Positions 43,898 to 57,625 of a DNA stretch of 64,000 bases are shown here, piece after piece; the first letter of the stretch is position 1; every line of letters starts with the position of its first letter. The notes beneath the pieces were generated by a model. The model worked only from the letters and a program-made list of their open reading frames with translations. It did not search any database and was not told the DNA's origin. The position numbers were made by a program, and so were the translations under genes. The stretch covers positions 62,001 to 126,000 of the forward strand of contig JAOVVO010000104.1 of assembly GCA_028564675.1 (NCBI GenBank), given 5' to 3'. The stretch comes from Onchocerca lupi (Eukaryota > Nematoda > Chromadorea > Rhabditida > Onchocercidae).

Positions 43898-44038
43898 GAA
43901 ATTCTCCTCTTCTCTCCCAATTTCCCGTCTCCCGGTACTCCCGCCCCACCCCGACTTCAGCTATCATTTCCCGTCTCCAGGTATTTCTGCCCCGCTGCAC
44001 CCCAACTCCACCCCGCCTTCCAATAACTCCCAATTTAG
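43898..44038. other. C-rich island with 46-bp duplication
   Basis: About 140 bases are strikingly C-rich in a genome of A/T runs. TTTCCCGTCTCC occurs at 43921 and 43967, followed by GGTA and a run of CCGCCCCACCCC type. The minus-strand frame through it (Gly/Arg/Val-rich) has no recognisable domain. It may be a promoter or other regulatory element, an unusual insertion, or a non-coding RNA region. Confidence 0.5.
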
Positions 44039-44110
44039 TATTTACATACCCATATGCAGACAAAAAACGACATTTTTTTTGGTCATATTGGACGCCATAT
44101 GTCAATTTAA

Positions 44111-46464
44111 TTTTTGTTTTTTCTTTTTAATTCTTAAATTTTTTCTTTTCAATTTTTAAATAACTTTAAAAAATTTGATATAATTTAAAATAATTTTGAT
44201 TTAGAATATTTTGATATAATTTCTAATATATTTTGATATATTACTAATATTTTTTTTTCATTAATTCTTTTATTGTTTTAATAAAAAAAAGTAGCTTAGT
44301 AAATTGATAATTTAATAATTAAAATAATGCATCTAAAAAAAAATTAGAATTTACTCAAATTTAGTTCAAAAAATTTTTTTATTTACAAATTTGTTATTAT
44401 TATTAATTATTATTATCATTTTATTGTCAATATTAATAATTACGATTTAGATATTTTTGGATATTTCATTCTCTTCCCTTGTGATTTAAAAATTCAATAA
44501 TTATTACTAATTAATTTGTCTTCGTTCCAGATAAATTATTTTCTTGGCATAACTTATAAAATTTTATTAATTTTTTGAATTTTTTTTAATATTCTTTTTT
44601 TTTTTTTTATCATTTATTAAAATTTCGATTTCATTTTGGTAAATGTCATTTAATTTAGGAACCAAAAGAAAAGGAAAATAAATATTTGTGTAGGTAGTTT
44701 AATTTTTAGAAATTTTCTGATTATATTTAAATCGATAATTCGAATCAGAATTCCTTTTATTAGATAATATATTAAAATAAATGCGAAATATTCAATAATG
44801 ATCTTTTTAAAATATATCATAAATTAGAATTTTACAAATTACAATCAAATTTTTGAACAGAACTAATGGTTTAATTTAATTTCCAAACAATCGAAATGAT
44901 TTTTATGGGAAAGTTTTGGAAATATTGATTGATAATTTTGACTTTATATTATCGACATCATTCTTATTCATATTTTTTTTTTTTTTTATTTCCTTAATAA
45001 ATGATTTGAAATGTATTTTTGAAAAACTGAACAAATTTTAATTTCTATCCTAATGTAATCTGTGATAATAATTTGCATGAAATAGTCCATTAAGCATTAT
45101 TTTACTCTAAATTCCAGTTAAAGATTTAATATAAATCGTAAAATTACAAATTCCAGCACAGAAACTGATTACCTGGATTACCAATAGTTTTAAGTCGTAT
45201 AATATAAACTTTAATTGATTTTTTCTTGGTTTATCAATTCAATTAAATTGACATAATTAATATAATTGATATGATAATTGATATAAAAGGCGTAATAATT
45301 GATAACTTTAATTGATATAATTCATTAATTGCTATAATTTTAGAATCACATTCTGCGAATTCATACGAATTTATTTTCTATTTAAAAACAAAAAATTTAG
45401 ATTACATTGGGAAAAGTATAATTTCATTAATATTAATTAACATTACTTATTTTCATTCCGAAAATGAAGTTTTCGAATTAAATATTATTATTAATTATTC
45501 GTATTTCTGCTAATTAATATTACTATTTTATTTTTTAATTCTGTCAATAAAAATTTTATTTATGTTAGAAGTTTTGTAGAAATTCAATGAAATTATAATA
45601 TTTTATATATTATTTTGAAAAATTTCCTTTTTTTTTTTTTTTTTTTTGCACCAATTGTGATAGATGAAAAGAGTCAATCGATCGGAAAAGAAATTAAAAT
45701 GAAGTGATCGACGAGAATAAGTGTGTTTAGTATCGAATGAGCATTCATCATTCGATCGAATTATATTGTAAAAAAAAAAAGAAGTTTAAACATATTTTAA
45801 TATTGATTGGTTTATATTTTAAATTAAATTTAGAAAATTAAATTTTTCCTAATTTTACTTAAATTTCTTCAAAGTTTATTCATTAATTTGATATAATTTT
45901 TAAACCATACTTTATCGAATTCATATGGGTTTTAATTTTCTATTTAAAAGAAAACAAATTTATTTTTTCCTAAGAAATTCATTTTAAAATAAAAACTTAC
46001 TTTGAATACAAAAGGAAAAATGCAAATTATCGTTGTATTACTAATAAATACTATTTATTTTTATTACAAAAACAAAATTTCTTGAATTAAAATTATTAGA
46101 AATTATTTATGCTTTTACTAATTAATATTATTTATTTCTATTTTGGAATAAAATTTAAAACTATTTACAAAAAATTTAAGTTATATTATTAATTAAATAT
46201 AATCATCATTAATTGATCTAATTTTTGAATTCAAATAATAATTTCGTTTATTTGCTTAAATTTTCAAATGAAAGTTTTTCTTTTTTTTTTTCTTTTTGCT
46301 TGCGAATTTTACCATTACTGTGATAAAGTGAAAGCAGGAAGTAACGATATCTTTTTGACTGATATGATTTTCCGATCATCTTTTGTATAAAAATGAAATG
46401 ATTCAACATCTGTGCAAGAAAGATCGAGAAGGCGGAAGAGGAAGAGCTGAATAGAAAGATTCAA
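44111..46464. other. gene-free AT-rich stretch
   Basis: Nothing coding was seen. It has A/T homopolymers and a GATCGATCGG-type patch near 45670-45755. Confidence 0.55.
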
Positions 46465-47390
46465 TTTTAAAGTTTATCGAGATTTCGAGATTGTCGGAAC
46501 TATATCTTGCTTAAGAATTTAATCGTATCATTATTAATAATTATTAATTATTATTCGAATAATTTTTCAATCGGTTAGATTAGCAAAATTTTTATTTCAT
46601 TCAATAATTTCTAATTACGTTGAATAATTCAAATAATTTTAAAGTTTATCGTGATTTCGAGATTGTCGGAAATATAATCTGAATACGCAAAATTCAATAA
46701 TTTTTATTATTATCAATTATTATTGTCATTATTATTAATTATTATTCGAATAATTCTTGGATCGATTAGTGTCACCGATCTTCTTAATCGTGACAATAAT
46801 AAGGGTTCTTGTTTTTTCTCGTATTTTTATCGAATATCTCGCGGTGTCTTAAACTTGGGTAACTAAACCTTTAATACAGAAATTTAGATAACACGATAAC
46901 GTACGAACAATTAAAAATCAATTACATCAACAGAACAATTTAAATGACGATTCATTAATATAAGAAAAGGGGATAAAGACATTATTAAGAAGAAATTTAA
47001 AATATTCCAGACAGACGAACCAACCATATCCTTCGTTAGCTTTCTTTTAAAAATGATGCACAAAGGAGCATCTCCGTAACATGAAAAGCTTTTTTTGTTG
47101 GCGCATGACAGCGCTTTTATGGTATGATTTACAACAGTATGAAACAAAGGTTAAAGCATTTAACATAGCTATAAAACAAGCTTAAGCAACTTAACAAAGC
47201 CATAAAACTGAGTAATTTAATTTGAAACAAAGAAATGAATTTTTTTACAACCATCAATGGTTACAGTTTGTTTCCTTTAAAACAAAGAAATCACATTTCT
47301 CTGATCTTCCTCGCTCATTTCAGCGACAATTAGATTAACAAAATTTTTAATTCATTCAATAATTGTGATTATTTCAAATAATTTATTTAC
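46465..47390. repeat. 172-bp tandem repeat, second copy interrupted
   Basis: Copy 1 is 46465-46636. Copy 2 starts at 46637 and is broken after 46769; it resumes at 47329. Shared words include TTTTAAAGTTTATCG, GATTTCGAGATTGTCGGAA, TTATTATTCGAATAATT and CAAAATTTTTA..TTCATTCAATAATT. Confidence 0.85.
46770..47328. mobile_element. 559-bp insertion, probable solo LTR
   Basis: The insert begins TGTCACCGA and ends TCAGCGACA, so it has TG..CA termini with a 4-base perfect (7 of 9 imperfect) inverted end. It is flanked by the direct repeat ATTAG (46765-46769 and 47329-47333). The uninterrupted sister copy of the surrounding tandem repeat gives the empty site. A 5-base target duplication with TG..CA ends is typical of LTR retrotransposons, and the length suits a solo LTR. 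A non-autonomous DNA transposon is the alternative. Its composition differs from the flanks (more C and G). A 78-codon minus-strand frame inside has no recognisable domain. Confidence 0.7.
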
Positions 47391-47593
47391 TTTTTTTTTT
47401 TTTTTTGTTTTATAATCAAAGATCAATCATTTTGTTCAGTTTAATTTCAAATAATTAATTTCATTTCTATGGGATAGAAATTATTTGATACTTTCTTAAA
47501 TGTTATGCTTGAATGATTACAATTCCTATATAAATATAAAATTATTTCAAATAAAAAAACGGGAAAAAAATTACAACAGGTATAGTTAATTAA

Positions 47594-48290
47594 ATTCTTA
47601 CTTTCTTTAAATTTTAAAATTCCATTAAAATTTTATAAAAATTTTTTTTAATGAAATAAGTTCGTAGAGGTATTATTAAATGGAGATGTATTGTTGAATG
47701 ATTAATTGCACATAACTAATAAAATTCTTTTTTTTTTTTTTTCAAATTTCAAAATTTCATTTATAATTCTTACTTTCTTTAATTTTACAATTCTATTCAA
47801 AATTTTAAATATTTTTCTCTCTTTTTTTTTTTTTTTAATCTGAATAAGACAGATTATTGAATGATTCATTATACATTACACATAAATAATGAAATTCCAT
47901 CACTTTTTTTTTTTTTTTTTGAAATTCCAAAATTCCATTCATAATTTCTGCTCCTTTTTTTTTTCAATTCTACAATTCTATTCAAAATTTCTATTTTTTG
48001 TTTTTTCCTTTGAGTTTTAAAATTTGATAGACAATATTTTTGAATTATATATTGATTTCCATGATTGTATTGTTAAATAATTCATTATATATTATTAATA
48101 AAATTTCAACTTATTTTTTCTTCAGTTTCAAAATTTCATTCATAATTACTGCTTTTTTTTTTTTTTTAAATTCTACAATTCGATTCAAAATTTTTACAAT
48201 TTTAAAAATTTGCTAGACATGTGATTTTTTTTTTTCTATCATTTTATTGATTTCCTTTAACATATCATTGAATGACTCATTTGAAATTTC
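47594..48290. repeat. four degenerate copies of a ~175-200 bp unit
   Basis: Units begin near 47594, 47766, 47941 and 48140. Each has a poly(T) run, TTCTACAATTCTATTCAAAATTT or a variant, a TTGAATGATT-type word and AATAAAATTC or a variant. Confidence 0.7.
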
Positions 48291-48710
48291 AAAAAAAAAA
48301 AAGAAAAATTCGTTTATCTACACTTATATTTCTAAAAAATGTGAAAGAATGAATATTTCTGATGTTGAAGTATATTCTTCTATGTCTACAAACGAATCAA
48401 AATGTAAGATGCGAGAAAACCAAACTTTTTTTTCATCAATTTTTCGATATGAAAGAGAAAAAAGGTGAAAAGAAGATGAAAAAGAAAGAAAAGGAAAAGA
48501 ATAAAATATTTCAAGCTTTTTTTTTTTTTTTTTTTTTTTGATCCTGAAAACGCAAATAATTTGAAGCTTAAAAATGGCTTAGGCTTAAAAAGTTTTTTGA
48601 AAAAAAAAAAAAAAAAAAGAAAAACAAGTGGTTGGTGTTATTTACAGCATTCTTTCCTTCGAGATAGAAATTTTTACAATATACAAAAGTTCAATTTATT
48701 GCTATCATTT

Positions 48711-48735
48711 GTTGTTGTTGTTGTTGTTGTTGTTG
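48711..48735. repeat. GTT microsatellite
   Basis: About eight perfect GTT units. Confidence 0.95.
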
Positions 48736-48817
48736 CTATTTAGTTTATTTTTCGTATTTATTTAACAAAAGTTAATAATGAGTTAATTAACGAATAATTT
48801 CAGATCTAATTGTAGAA

Positions 48818-49118
48818 TTCTTTGCTTGTATTTTTTTTTTTCCTTTCGTCGAAAATTTATAAAAATTGACAATTTTTTCAATCAATATTATCAGATTATC
48901 ACGATTATCAATAGGAAATATTAGGGAAAATAATAGCTTAGCTTAGATTTGATTAATAGTTGTATAGTTCTTTTTTCATCTTTTTTTTTTTCTCGAAATT
49001 TTGCAAAAATTTATAATTTTTCATTCGATATTACCATATTGTCATGATTATCAGTAATAGGAGATACCAAGTAAAATGATAGTTTGGATTTGATTGATAA
49101 AATATGTATAGTATCATT
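48818..49118. repeat. ~150-bp tandem duplication
   Basis: TCGAAAATTTATAAAAATT, ATTATCAGATTATCACGATT and GATTTGATTAATAGTTGTAT of the first copy recur with changes in the second, in the same order. Confidence 0.75.
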
Positions 49119-49587
49119 TTTCTATGATTATATGCTATCTTTTCAATCTTATCATACATCATTTGTTGATATAATTACATTTAAAATTCCGAATTTTTTC
49201 AAATTTCCGTGATATACTTTTCATAGAATTTCATTATTATTTAGTCAATTCAATATGATGAAAAAATGACAGTGATAAGCTTAATAGATAAAAATGATAA
49301 TAATGATGCTCAAATGATAAGACATTTACGCAAGGCTTGATAGAAAGATGATTGATGATTATGGATATTTAAATGGAAAAAAAAAATTTGTTTAGATTAG
49401 ATTTGAAAAGAAAAATAATAAATGATAATACTCAGATGACAAGATGTACAGATGAGAAATTGAAATGGAAATGATAATAATGATAAGTTGAGTTTTGAAC
49501 TAAAAAAATGCTCAGACTTTGATTTGAAATAAAAATGATAATAATGATAAGAAAAATTTTGAACTAAGCTTGAGAGGAAAAGATAAT

Positions 49588-49614
49588 GATGATGATGATG
49601 ATGATGATGATGAT
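49588..49614. repeat. GAT microsatellite
   Basis: Nine perfect GAT units; gives a false His run on the minus strand. Confidence 0.95.
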
Positions 49615-49907
49615 AAATGTTCAGACTAAGTTTGAAATGAAAGAATTTAGTTTTATTTGTGATAGGAAGAGAGGAGAGAAGAAGAAAAAGAAGAAGCAAA
49701 CGGTTGGCAACAATTATATTTAACTTTTATTGAATTGCAAGTCTGAACATTCGAAAGATAATGGTTGTATTATCTTCAAATTTTCATTTTCCTATTATTT
49801 TAGTACTCGAATGAAACATCAAACTTTCAAACTCTCTTTTTGGAAACTTTTTTTTTTTTTTTATGATTTTTCTTTCAAATATTTTTTATCATTTTATATC
49901 ATTTCAG

Positions 49908-50064
49908 CGAACTGATATTAATATACAAATCTGTTATCATTTCTTATCATAAATGAACTAATTGAATTGATATTAATATGCAAATTTGTTATCATTGCTT
50001 ATAATAAATGAACTAATTGAATTGATATTAATATGCAAATTTGTTATCATTCCGTATCATAAGT
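49908..50064. repeat. 55-bp tandem repeat, nearly three copies
   Basis: GAACTAATTGAATTGATATT and GCAAATTTGTTATCATT recur with a 55-base period. Confidence 0.9.
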
Positions 50065-53000
50065 GAATTAATATTACTATAAATATATGTACTTATATTA
50101 CTTTATTCTATTATTAACTTAGTCGATGTCAATTTTTTAGTTAAATTTTTATCATTTCAAATGAAATATCAAATTTCAAATTCTTCTTTTACGTATCATT
50201 TCAATATCCAATTTTTCTTTCAAATATTTTTTATCATTTCATATCATGAATAAAATAATATTAATATATTAATTTTTATCATTTCATATTATAAATGAAT
50301 TAATATTAATTTTTTTCTTCGATCATGATACTGACGATGCATTCATCCAAAAAATTAAATGCTTACAAAACTATTCAGGGAAAATTCTATTATTTCGGTT
50401 TTGATTTTTTTTCTAAAATTTAATTAAATTAAGTTAAAGAAAAGAAAAAAAACGTGCAATTGAGATAAATTGTTTGATATTATTTGGCAATATTTGTCTA
50501 ATTCTGATTTTTTAGCTATCAATTTTTATTGAAATATTTGATGTGATTGATATTTCCAATTTTATTAATTTTTTATTGATTATAATACCATTACTAGAAA
50601 TCGAATCAATTTCAATTTTCTTTCATTCAAACTTTCTTCTAAACTTGACAAGAAAAAATCATATTTCGAGAAAATTACCCAATCTTTTCATAATTTGATA
50701 ATTTTTAAGAATAGTCATTTGCCGAGTCCAGGAATTTATTCAGTCGTCTAATTGAAATTGATTTTTTTTTCCAATAATAATACTGAATAATAAGAATAAT
50801 AATACAGTAACAAAATAGCAATTAATAATAATAATACTAAATAATAATAATGATAAGAATAACAGTAATTGAAATAAGAATAATAATATTGCAAAATACA
50901 CTTTTAATTGCTTAACCTTACTGTTAATTATCATTGTTAATTAAAAAAATTGGATATTATCAATGTGATTGATAAGTTTAAATAGAAGGCTTATGGTCAA
51001 TATTGTGATATGTCAAAAAAGTTATAATCATAAATTGAATTTTAAGAAAAATCAAAAATTAGGAAATTGATAAATGAATTCTAATAGAATGTACATGTTA
51101 CCAATATAAGATTTCTGTAAAAATATAAACAATTTAATTCTTTTTTTTCTGGTTTCAAAATATAAAAGTACTCATAAATTGAATTTCAAAAAAAAAAAAA
51201 AAAAGGAAAAACCTCAAGGATTTATTAACTGGAAATTGATAAACGAATAACCGATAAACATATTTGTAACCAAAACAAGAATTCTTTCAAAACATAAACA
51301 ACTTCTTTTTTTTTTTTTATTTTTTGATTTCAAAACATGAAAATATTTAGCAAACTTAATTTTTTCATTTTCAAATTTTTCACTTAATATTTTATGCGAG
51401 AAATAATAAACATGAAAAGTGATGCAGGAAAAATAGGATAAAGGATTTCAAAAAAAACTTTAAAAATTTCAAAAATTCTATTCTATCTATTTTTACTAGT
51501 AGAAATTTTAAACAGAACAGAAATTCGCTTTTTCCTTTTCTTTTTTCATTTTCCATTCTATATAGTTTAAATATAACTAGTAGAAAATTTTTGGAACAAC
51601 AAAATTCTTTTAAAATTTTGAAAAAAGAAAAAAAAAACGCGAAAAGAGAAAATGTTTATGTTAAAATTATTCTTGCCAGCATACTTTTCTTTGTATTATT
51701 TTCATCATTTTTAAAAGAATTTTTATTTTTAAAAATTTAAAATAATTTTGTTCAAAATTTTTATAAAAATTTATACAATATGCCATTTTTTTTTTCTTTA
51801 CGAAAAATTTTTTTACAAAATGAACTTACAAATTCAAACTTCATGTGTAATCATTTCCTTTGCTTCATTCTTTCATTTTTTTTTTTCTCCATTTTTCATT
51901 ACATTCATTTTCAAAAAAACTTTAAAATTTTCAGCTCTTTTCATCAATCTTTTCTTGCTATCCTCTTTTTAACTATTCCGTCACATTTCAAATTTGCTAT
52001 TTAAGCAACTATTAATTTTGCTTAGCTTTGCTAACTGATTTTCTTTTTTTTTTTTTTTTTTTTTTGCTTTACTTCAATGATTTATTATACAAAAAAAAAG
52101 TCTAGCATTTGTTTTTTTTTTTTTTTTTTTCTTCATTCAAATAATTTCGTGTTTTCCTTTTTTCTAATCTAAATTTGTATTCATTTTTTTTTTTTGTGAA
52201 ATTTTGTTTTCAAATATAAAATTATTTTTATTGCTGAATAAATTTATCAAGTGATTTTTAATTAATTCAGTGTTTAAAATGAAAATTTTTGCTTAATTAC
52301 TATTATATTTCGTTGATTTTTTATTAATAAACCATTTATCTTTTCTTCTCATGAATTTTTCAGTAATTATATTTTTTTATATTAAGTAAAAATTATATGA
52401 TATTAAAAAATCATGCTTTAATAATTATATTAGTTATATATTAAGTAAAATTAATTAATGAATGCTCAATTGATATGTAAATATGATCACAATTTAAGTT
52501 TTTTTCTTTTTTTTTCTTATCTTCAGCATTTTCTTTCTCAAATTTAAATAGAATAGTAAATTTTGTTTCAAAATTTTTCATATCATCGATAAAAAAAAAA
52601 AAAAAAATTAAAAAATTTGTAATTTAAATGCATGAATAAATACCAAAAATATTTGACACTAAGCATTTGTTTAATTAATTTAAAATAAATTACTGAAACT
52701 TATTTCTAAAAAATTTTGCCATTTTCAAGATATTTAACCGTTTTAATCAAAAATTAATTCTAAAAAATTCTTTATTGCATATGACGAAATCATTTTTCAT
52801 ATATTTCATATTTTTACTTTAATTTGAAATAATATGATTTAGATTATATTAAATATACATTTAATATATATCAATGCATTATATATATTGAAATTAATAA
52901 ATGATGGAATATGTGCACATGACATTTAATTATAAAATTTTAATTATTATATTTTGCTTTAAATAATAACTTAAAATAATGACATAAAATATTTCATATT

Positions 53001-54712
53001 AATCGAATTTATTTATGCATTGCACGAGATATTAAATATAAGTCTTTCACTTGATTTAAAAAAAAGTTAAATATAATCTAGTATCTCTGTTTTAACATAA
53101 AATTAATTATTCATTTTCATTCAAGTTTTAAATTCCAATTTTTTTTTTGCTTCATTGGAAATAAAAATTTGAGTAATATTCTTGGTAATCATAATTCTTG
53201 CATGATTTTCCTTCTGTATTATAGACATTTAATACACTTCATACATTTTATGCATTTAGATATTTAATTTCAAATTAAATTTGAATATCTAAATACATCT
53301 AAATTATGAAATTAAATTAAATGTCGAAATTATAGACAGATATCATGAAGTTAGATTGAACATCTAAATTATTGATAGATAATATTACTCAAATTAAATT
53401 TTATTAAAATATCGATTACCACAAAAAAAGTGAATCAAAAAATATCAAATACTTTATTTTGGTATGAAATAATAATAATTGAACAAATTTGCAATTTCGT
53501 ATGGTAATTTATAATTTTAAGCAGATACTGATTACACTATTTGAGAAATATCATATATCATTTTTACTCTGAAATGATAATAATCCAACAATTTTACAAT
53601 TTTATTTAATAATTTTCAAATTTTAAGCAAAACTTTCATTTTACACCCTTTTTTTTCCTCACTTGTCCTCTTTTTTCCTCCATCATTTTCGTAATTTTTC
53701 AATTTTATATTTTTAGGAATAATTGATGATAATAAAAGTAGAAATTTTGAATTTATCATGGAAATGATAAATTCCTTTGAATTTTAATTCTGAAATTATC
53801 TTGATTTTGAATTTTGATAGTGAAAAAAATATTTTTTTTCAAATAATTTCAAACTGTCATTTAAGACTGATTATTTTTTATGCTTATCATTAAAGGAGAA
53901 AAGAGAAATGAAAAGAAGCCGCTAATTTTTTTCTTTCATATTTTTATCAGTATAAGTCTCTTTCTTTTCTTTTTTTTAATTATTCGTCTGAAAAGAGAAG
54001 ACAAAAATTTTTAAAATCTTTATATTCAAACTACTTTATATGTACAGTATCATTATCAGTGATCATTATCACTACTAATCTTTCATCCCAAAATCCATAT
54101 ATTGTACATTATTTATCATTATCATTAATAATGATAAGAAGGAAAAATCGCATACATAAATATCTTCAATCACAGTCAAATTTTAGTTAATCTTATCCTT
54201 TTTTTTCCTTCTTTCTTTCTCCTCTCTTTGATATCATACTCTTTTCTTTGTTATCAATAATTTTGATAAAATATGCAAAAATGAAAATTGTTCTTTTCTT
54301 CCTTTTTTATCAGATAAGCTGTTTTGTATTTTATCTTTTTTTATTTTTTTTCTTTTTTCTTTTCATATAAAAGCTGCAATTTTCCTTTTTTTTTTTTTTT
54401 TTGATTTGAAATGATAATTTTCATCATTTAAATGAATTATTATTTAGACATGAGCAAAAATTACTTTTTAAATTTAAGTTAATGAAAAAAAAAAATTATT
54501 AGAAGAATGACTTTGCTTATCAAAATTTTAAATGCTATCGATAAATTGATAGCATTTTTGGAATTATTCTTAATTTATTTGAACATTACGATGAATTACT
54601 TTGATTCAGTTTTTTCTTTTTTTCTTAATAATAAAATTTTATAAAATTCTCGAAAGAAAATCATATTATTTCCTAAATTATTTTCTAACAATATAAACAA
54701 TTCTTTCTTCAA

Positions 54713-54886
54713 TTATTTTTAGAATTAATTTGAAAAAAACAAAAGAAAAAAAAATAAAAATGAAAATAATGAATTGTATTTGATAATAATATTGGGAATT
54801 ATTTTTAGAATTGATTTGAAAAAAACAAAAAAAAAAATAAAAAATAAAAAAGAAAATAATGAATTGTATTTGATAATAATATTGGG
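54713..54886. repeat. 86-bp tandem duplication
   Basis: TTATTTTTAGAATT, TTTGAAAAAAACAAAA and AATGAATTGTATTTGATAAT recur 86 bases apart. Confidence 0.9.
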
Positions 54887-56161
54887 ATGTTATATTTAAA
54901 AATAATTGCATCAATTTTTAATTTTATCATTAAATTTAATTCAATTATCAAAATATTTCGTATTTAGGATGATAAATTTTGCAATATTATTATACCAGAC
55001 GAAAAATATTTAATGTCGTATTTTAAACGATGTAATTTATCATATTTTGAATTATTATTTTTAATTTTCAACTAAAATTTAAAATTAAATTAGCATCTTT
55101 TTCTTTTTCAAACTATTCATTTTATACTCTCATCAAAGAATTAAATCACTTTTTTCTCTTTTTTTTTGAATGAATTTACAAAATAAATTTCACGAATGAT
55201 AGAAATGAATAGTGCTTAAATTGATATTATTTAGATATTCTCATAATAAAATTCTGCCCGTTTTTCCCAGACATAAAATCAATCATTTTAATAATATTTT
55301 TTTAATTAATTCATAAATTCTTTAAAAAATTTTCATGAAAAATTAATTAGGAAAGGGCTATTTCAAATGTTTATTTTTGCCTAATGGACTTTTTTCCTTC
55401 TTTTTTGTTAATAATTTAATTTATATTTTTTAGTGGAAAAAATAAATCAATTAAATAAATTCGATTTTATTTTAATAATTTACACTTTTCTTTAATTAAT
55501 TCATTTATTCAAATATTATTGTATTTGAGAAATTGAACTTAACGAATTTATTTGCTTTTCAGATTATTGCAATCCTTAAATGTTTTACTTATTGGTTATA
55601 ATTACTAAAAATTATCAGTATTTTTTATCAGTTAAACTTTCAGACTAAATCTTGCTCATTGCATAGTATTGATTACAAATAATATGAAATGGAAAAAAAG
55701 TGAATTTAAAATTTTTTAAGCGTATAATTCATAATATTTAACAGATTAGAAATTAAAATAAAAGTTTTAAATTTGTAATTTCTCATGCTTAATATATTTT
55801 TATAACATTACAATCAAAAAAGTGTTCTTTTTATCAAAAAAAAAAAAAAAAGTTACAAGCATTGGCTGGTTTATCATTGTACTTATCATTATCATTTTCT
55901 GAAAATTTTCGAAACTTAGCTTTTATGATCTTCGATTATTTCTAATTTTTATCATTTAAGCTTCATATGATGAAATGTAAAAGATTGATTGTTTTCAAAT
56001 TAGCTTAATTAATTTACAAATGAATTTTTAAGTTTTATTGTTATAAGTTTTAAATTTTATTTTTCACGAATGGCAAACATATGTCAAGATAGGTAGGAAA
56101 ATCAGTTAATTTTTTCTTTTTTGTATTTTTTATGTTCCATCTATTTTTCACAAAAATTTTT

Positions 56162-56198
<37 letters not shown>

Positions 56199-57404
56199 GA
56201 TAAACAATCTATCAATTGCAGAAATATTAGTTCTCAGTTATATCAAAGATACTTTAAATTCTATCTTTTAGACATTTTGCAAGCATTTTATCGTCAAATT
56301 TCAATCAAAAAAGGAATGAGAAAAAAGTGGAAAACAAAGAATTTAGAAACGAATGTTACATTTTTATTTGTGAAATTAAAATCGAAATTAAAAAAAGAAA
56401 AAGAAAAACAGAATAAGGAGAATTTAAAGATAAATATTATTTATTCATTCGAATTCATTTTTCAAAATTTAAAAGCGATCATTTCGAATCATTAAAATTA
56501 CCATCTCACTGCAAATATATATTATTTAAGTAAAATTTGTTATATATCATCAAAATTGTCTTTTCTTAAAATTTTAATTTTTATTATTATTTCAATTATT
56601 GTATTACTTTTTTATTCGGCAATTTAATTACCTTTTCAATTATTTATAAAATTGATCATATAAATTGATTTCCTTAGAGTCTAATCTATATCTATATGTT
56701 ACAATTGAGGATAAAATTGAAACAACGATAAAAGAATAAGTCTATGATAAATTTTAAGTAATAGTAATTGGATGATTTAAGTACTTAAGATTAATTGATC
56801 AATGATCAATTTGAATAAATAAAAAAATTATTTTTACAACAAATATGCTATTTTTTCATGCAAAATTTATTAAATTTTACAAATAATTTATTTAATTTAT
56901 TAGTTCACCAATAAATTTTTTAGCTTTTTTTGTTCGGAAATTAGTGTTAAAATTCAATTTTATTTGTGCAATTTGATCAATTAAAATTTCGCAGACATTT
57001 ATTTTACTTATTTAAAGTTATTATATCCTGTCTTTTTAAATTATATAGAATGCGAATCTTGTTGAGAAATGCGTCAAACGTGCTTTCTTTTTTTTCTTCT
57101 TTTTTTTTTTTTTTCTTTCAAAATATAAAATCGCAATTGCCATTCGTAATTCATCGTTTAAAAAAGAATTTATTATTTCAGCATGGAATTTATAAAATTT
57201 GGAAGATTGCATGGATTTTTTGCTATTATTTGCACTTAATTGATAATGTGAAACGAATAGGGAATTTGGGAATTGATTGTGGACATTGATAATCATCAGG
57301 AATTAATTATTATCGAAATTAATAATTATGGGAATTAATGAATATGGAAATTGGTTTTTTATATGTAATTGGAGGAATTCGTAAATTAAAATAAAGAAAA
57401 CAAG

Positions 57405-57414
57405 TTTTTTTCAG
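57405..57414 (+). promoter_or_regulatory. unc-52: probable spliced-leader acceptor of unc-52
   Basis: GTTTTTTTCAG is an ideal nematode acceptor 90 bases before the unc-52 ATG, with no visible upstream coding exon. A second AG (AACAG) lies only two bases before the ATG. Confidence 0.5.
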
Positions 57415-57504
57415 TATTTTTCCCACATTTTTCACTGTGAATATTGCTCGAAAATTAATTAATTAAAAAAAAATTAAAATTTCTAATTAATAGTGATAAC
57501 AGGT

Positions 57505-57625
57505 ATGAGGGAGTTATGCCGACTAAGGATATTGTTATCACCGTTGGTACTAGCACAACTATTATTATTACTATTAAGTTCTACTGTTACTGCTAAAGCA
57601 TGGAATGATTGGACTTATAGTCGAT
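57505..57625 (+). CDS. unc-52: unc-52 exon 1: signal peptide
   Basis: ATG at 57505. A basic n-region (RELCRLR) precedes a strong Leu-rich hydrophobic core ending SSTVTA. The exon ends at TCGAT|GTAAGT in phase 1. Confidence 0.88.

Larger units (their letters stand above)
47391..57414. other. 10 kb stretch without a recognised gene
   Basis: No exon with a domain or cysteine signature was found. The stretch is dominated by T runs, locally duplicated segments and a few microsatellites, listed separately. It is either the space before unc-52 or, if long upstream-starting transcripts exist, an intron. Confidence 0.55.

Noticed and set aside
43875..44105. Gly/Arg-rich minus-strand gene
   Set aside because: The frame is a by-product of the C-rich island. 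There is no domain or splice context.
46770..47328. Bacterial endosymbiont DNA transfer, or a coding gene on the minus strand
   Set aside because: The block has exact target-site duplication and TG..CA ends, which a transposable element explains better. The 78-codon frame has no recognisable domain.
56121..56495. 124-codon plus-strand frame beginning with a Phe run
   Set aside because: Built from T and A runs; Lys/Asn/Ile-rich with no signal or domain beyond the homopolymer.
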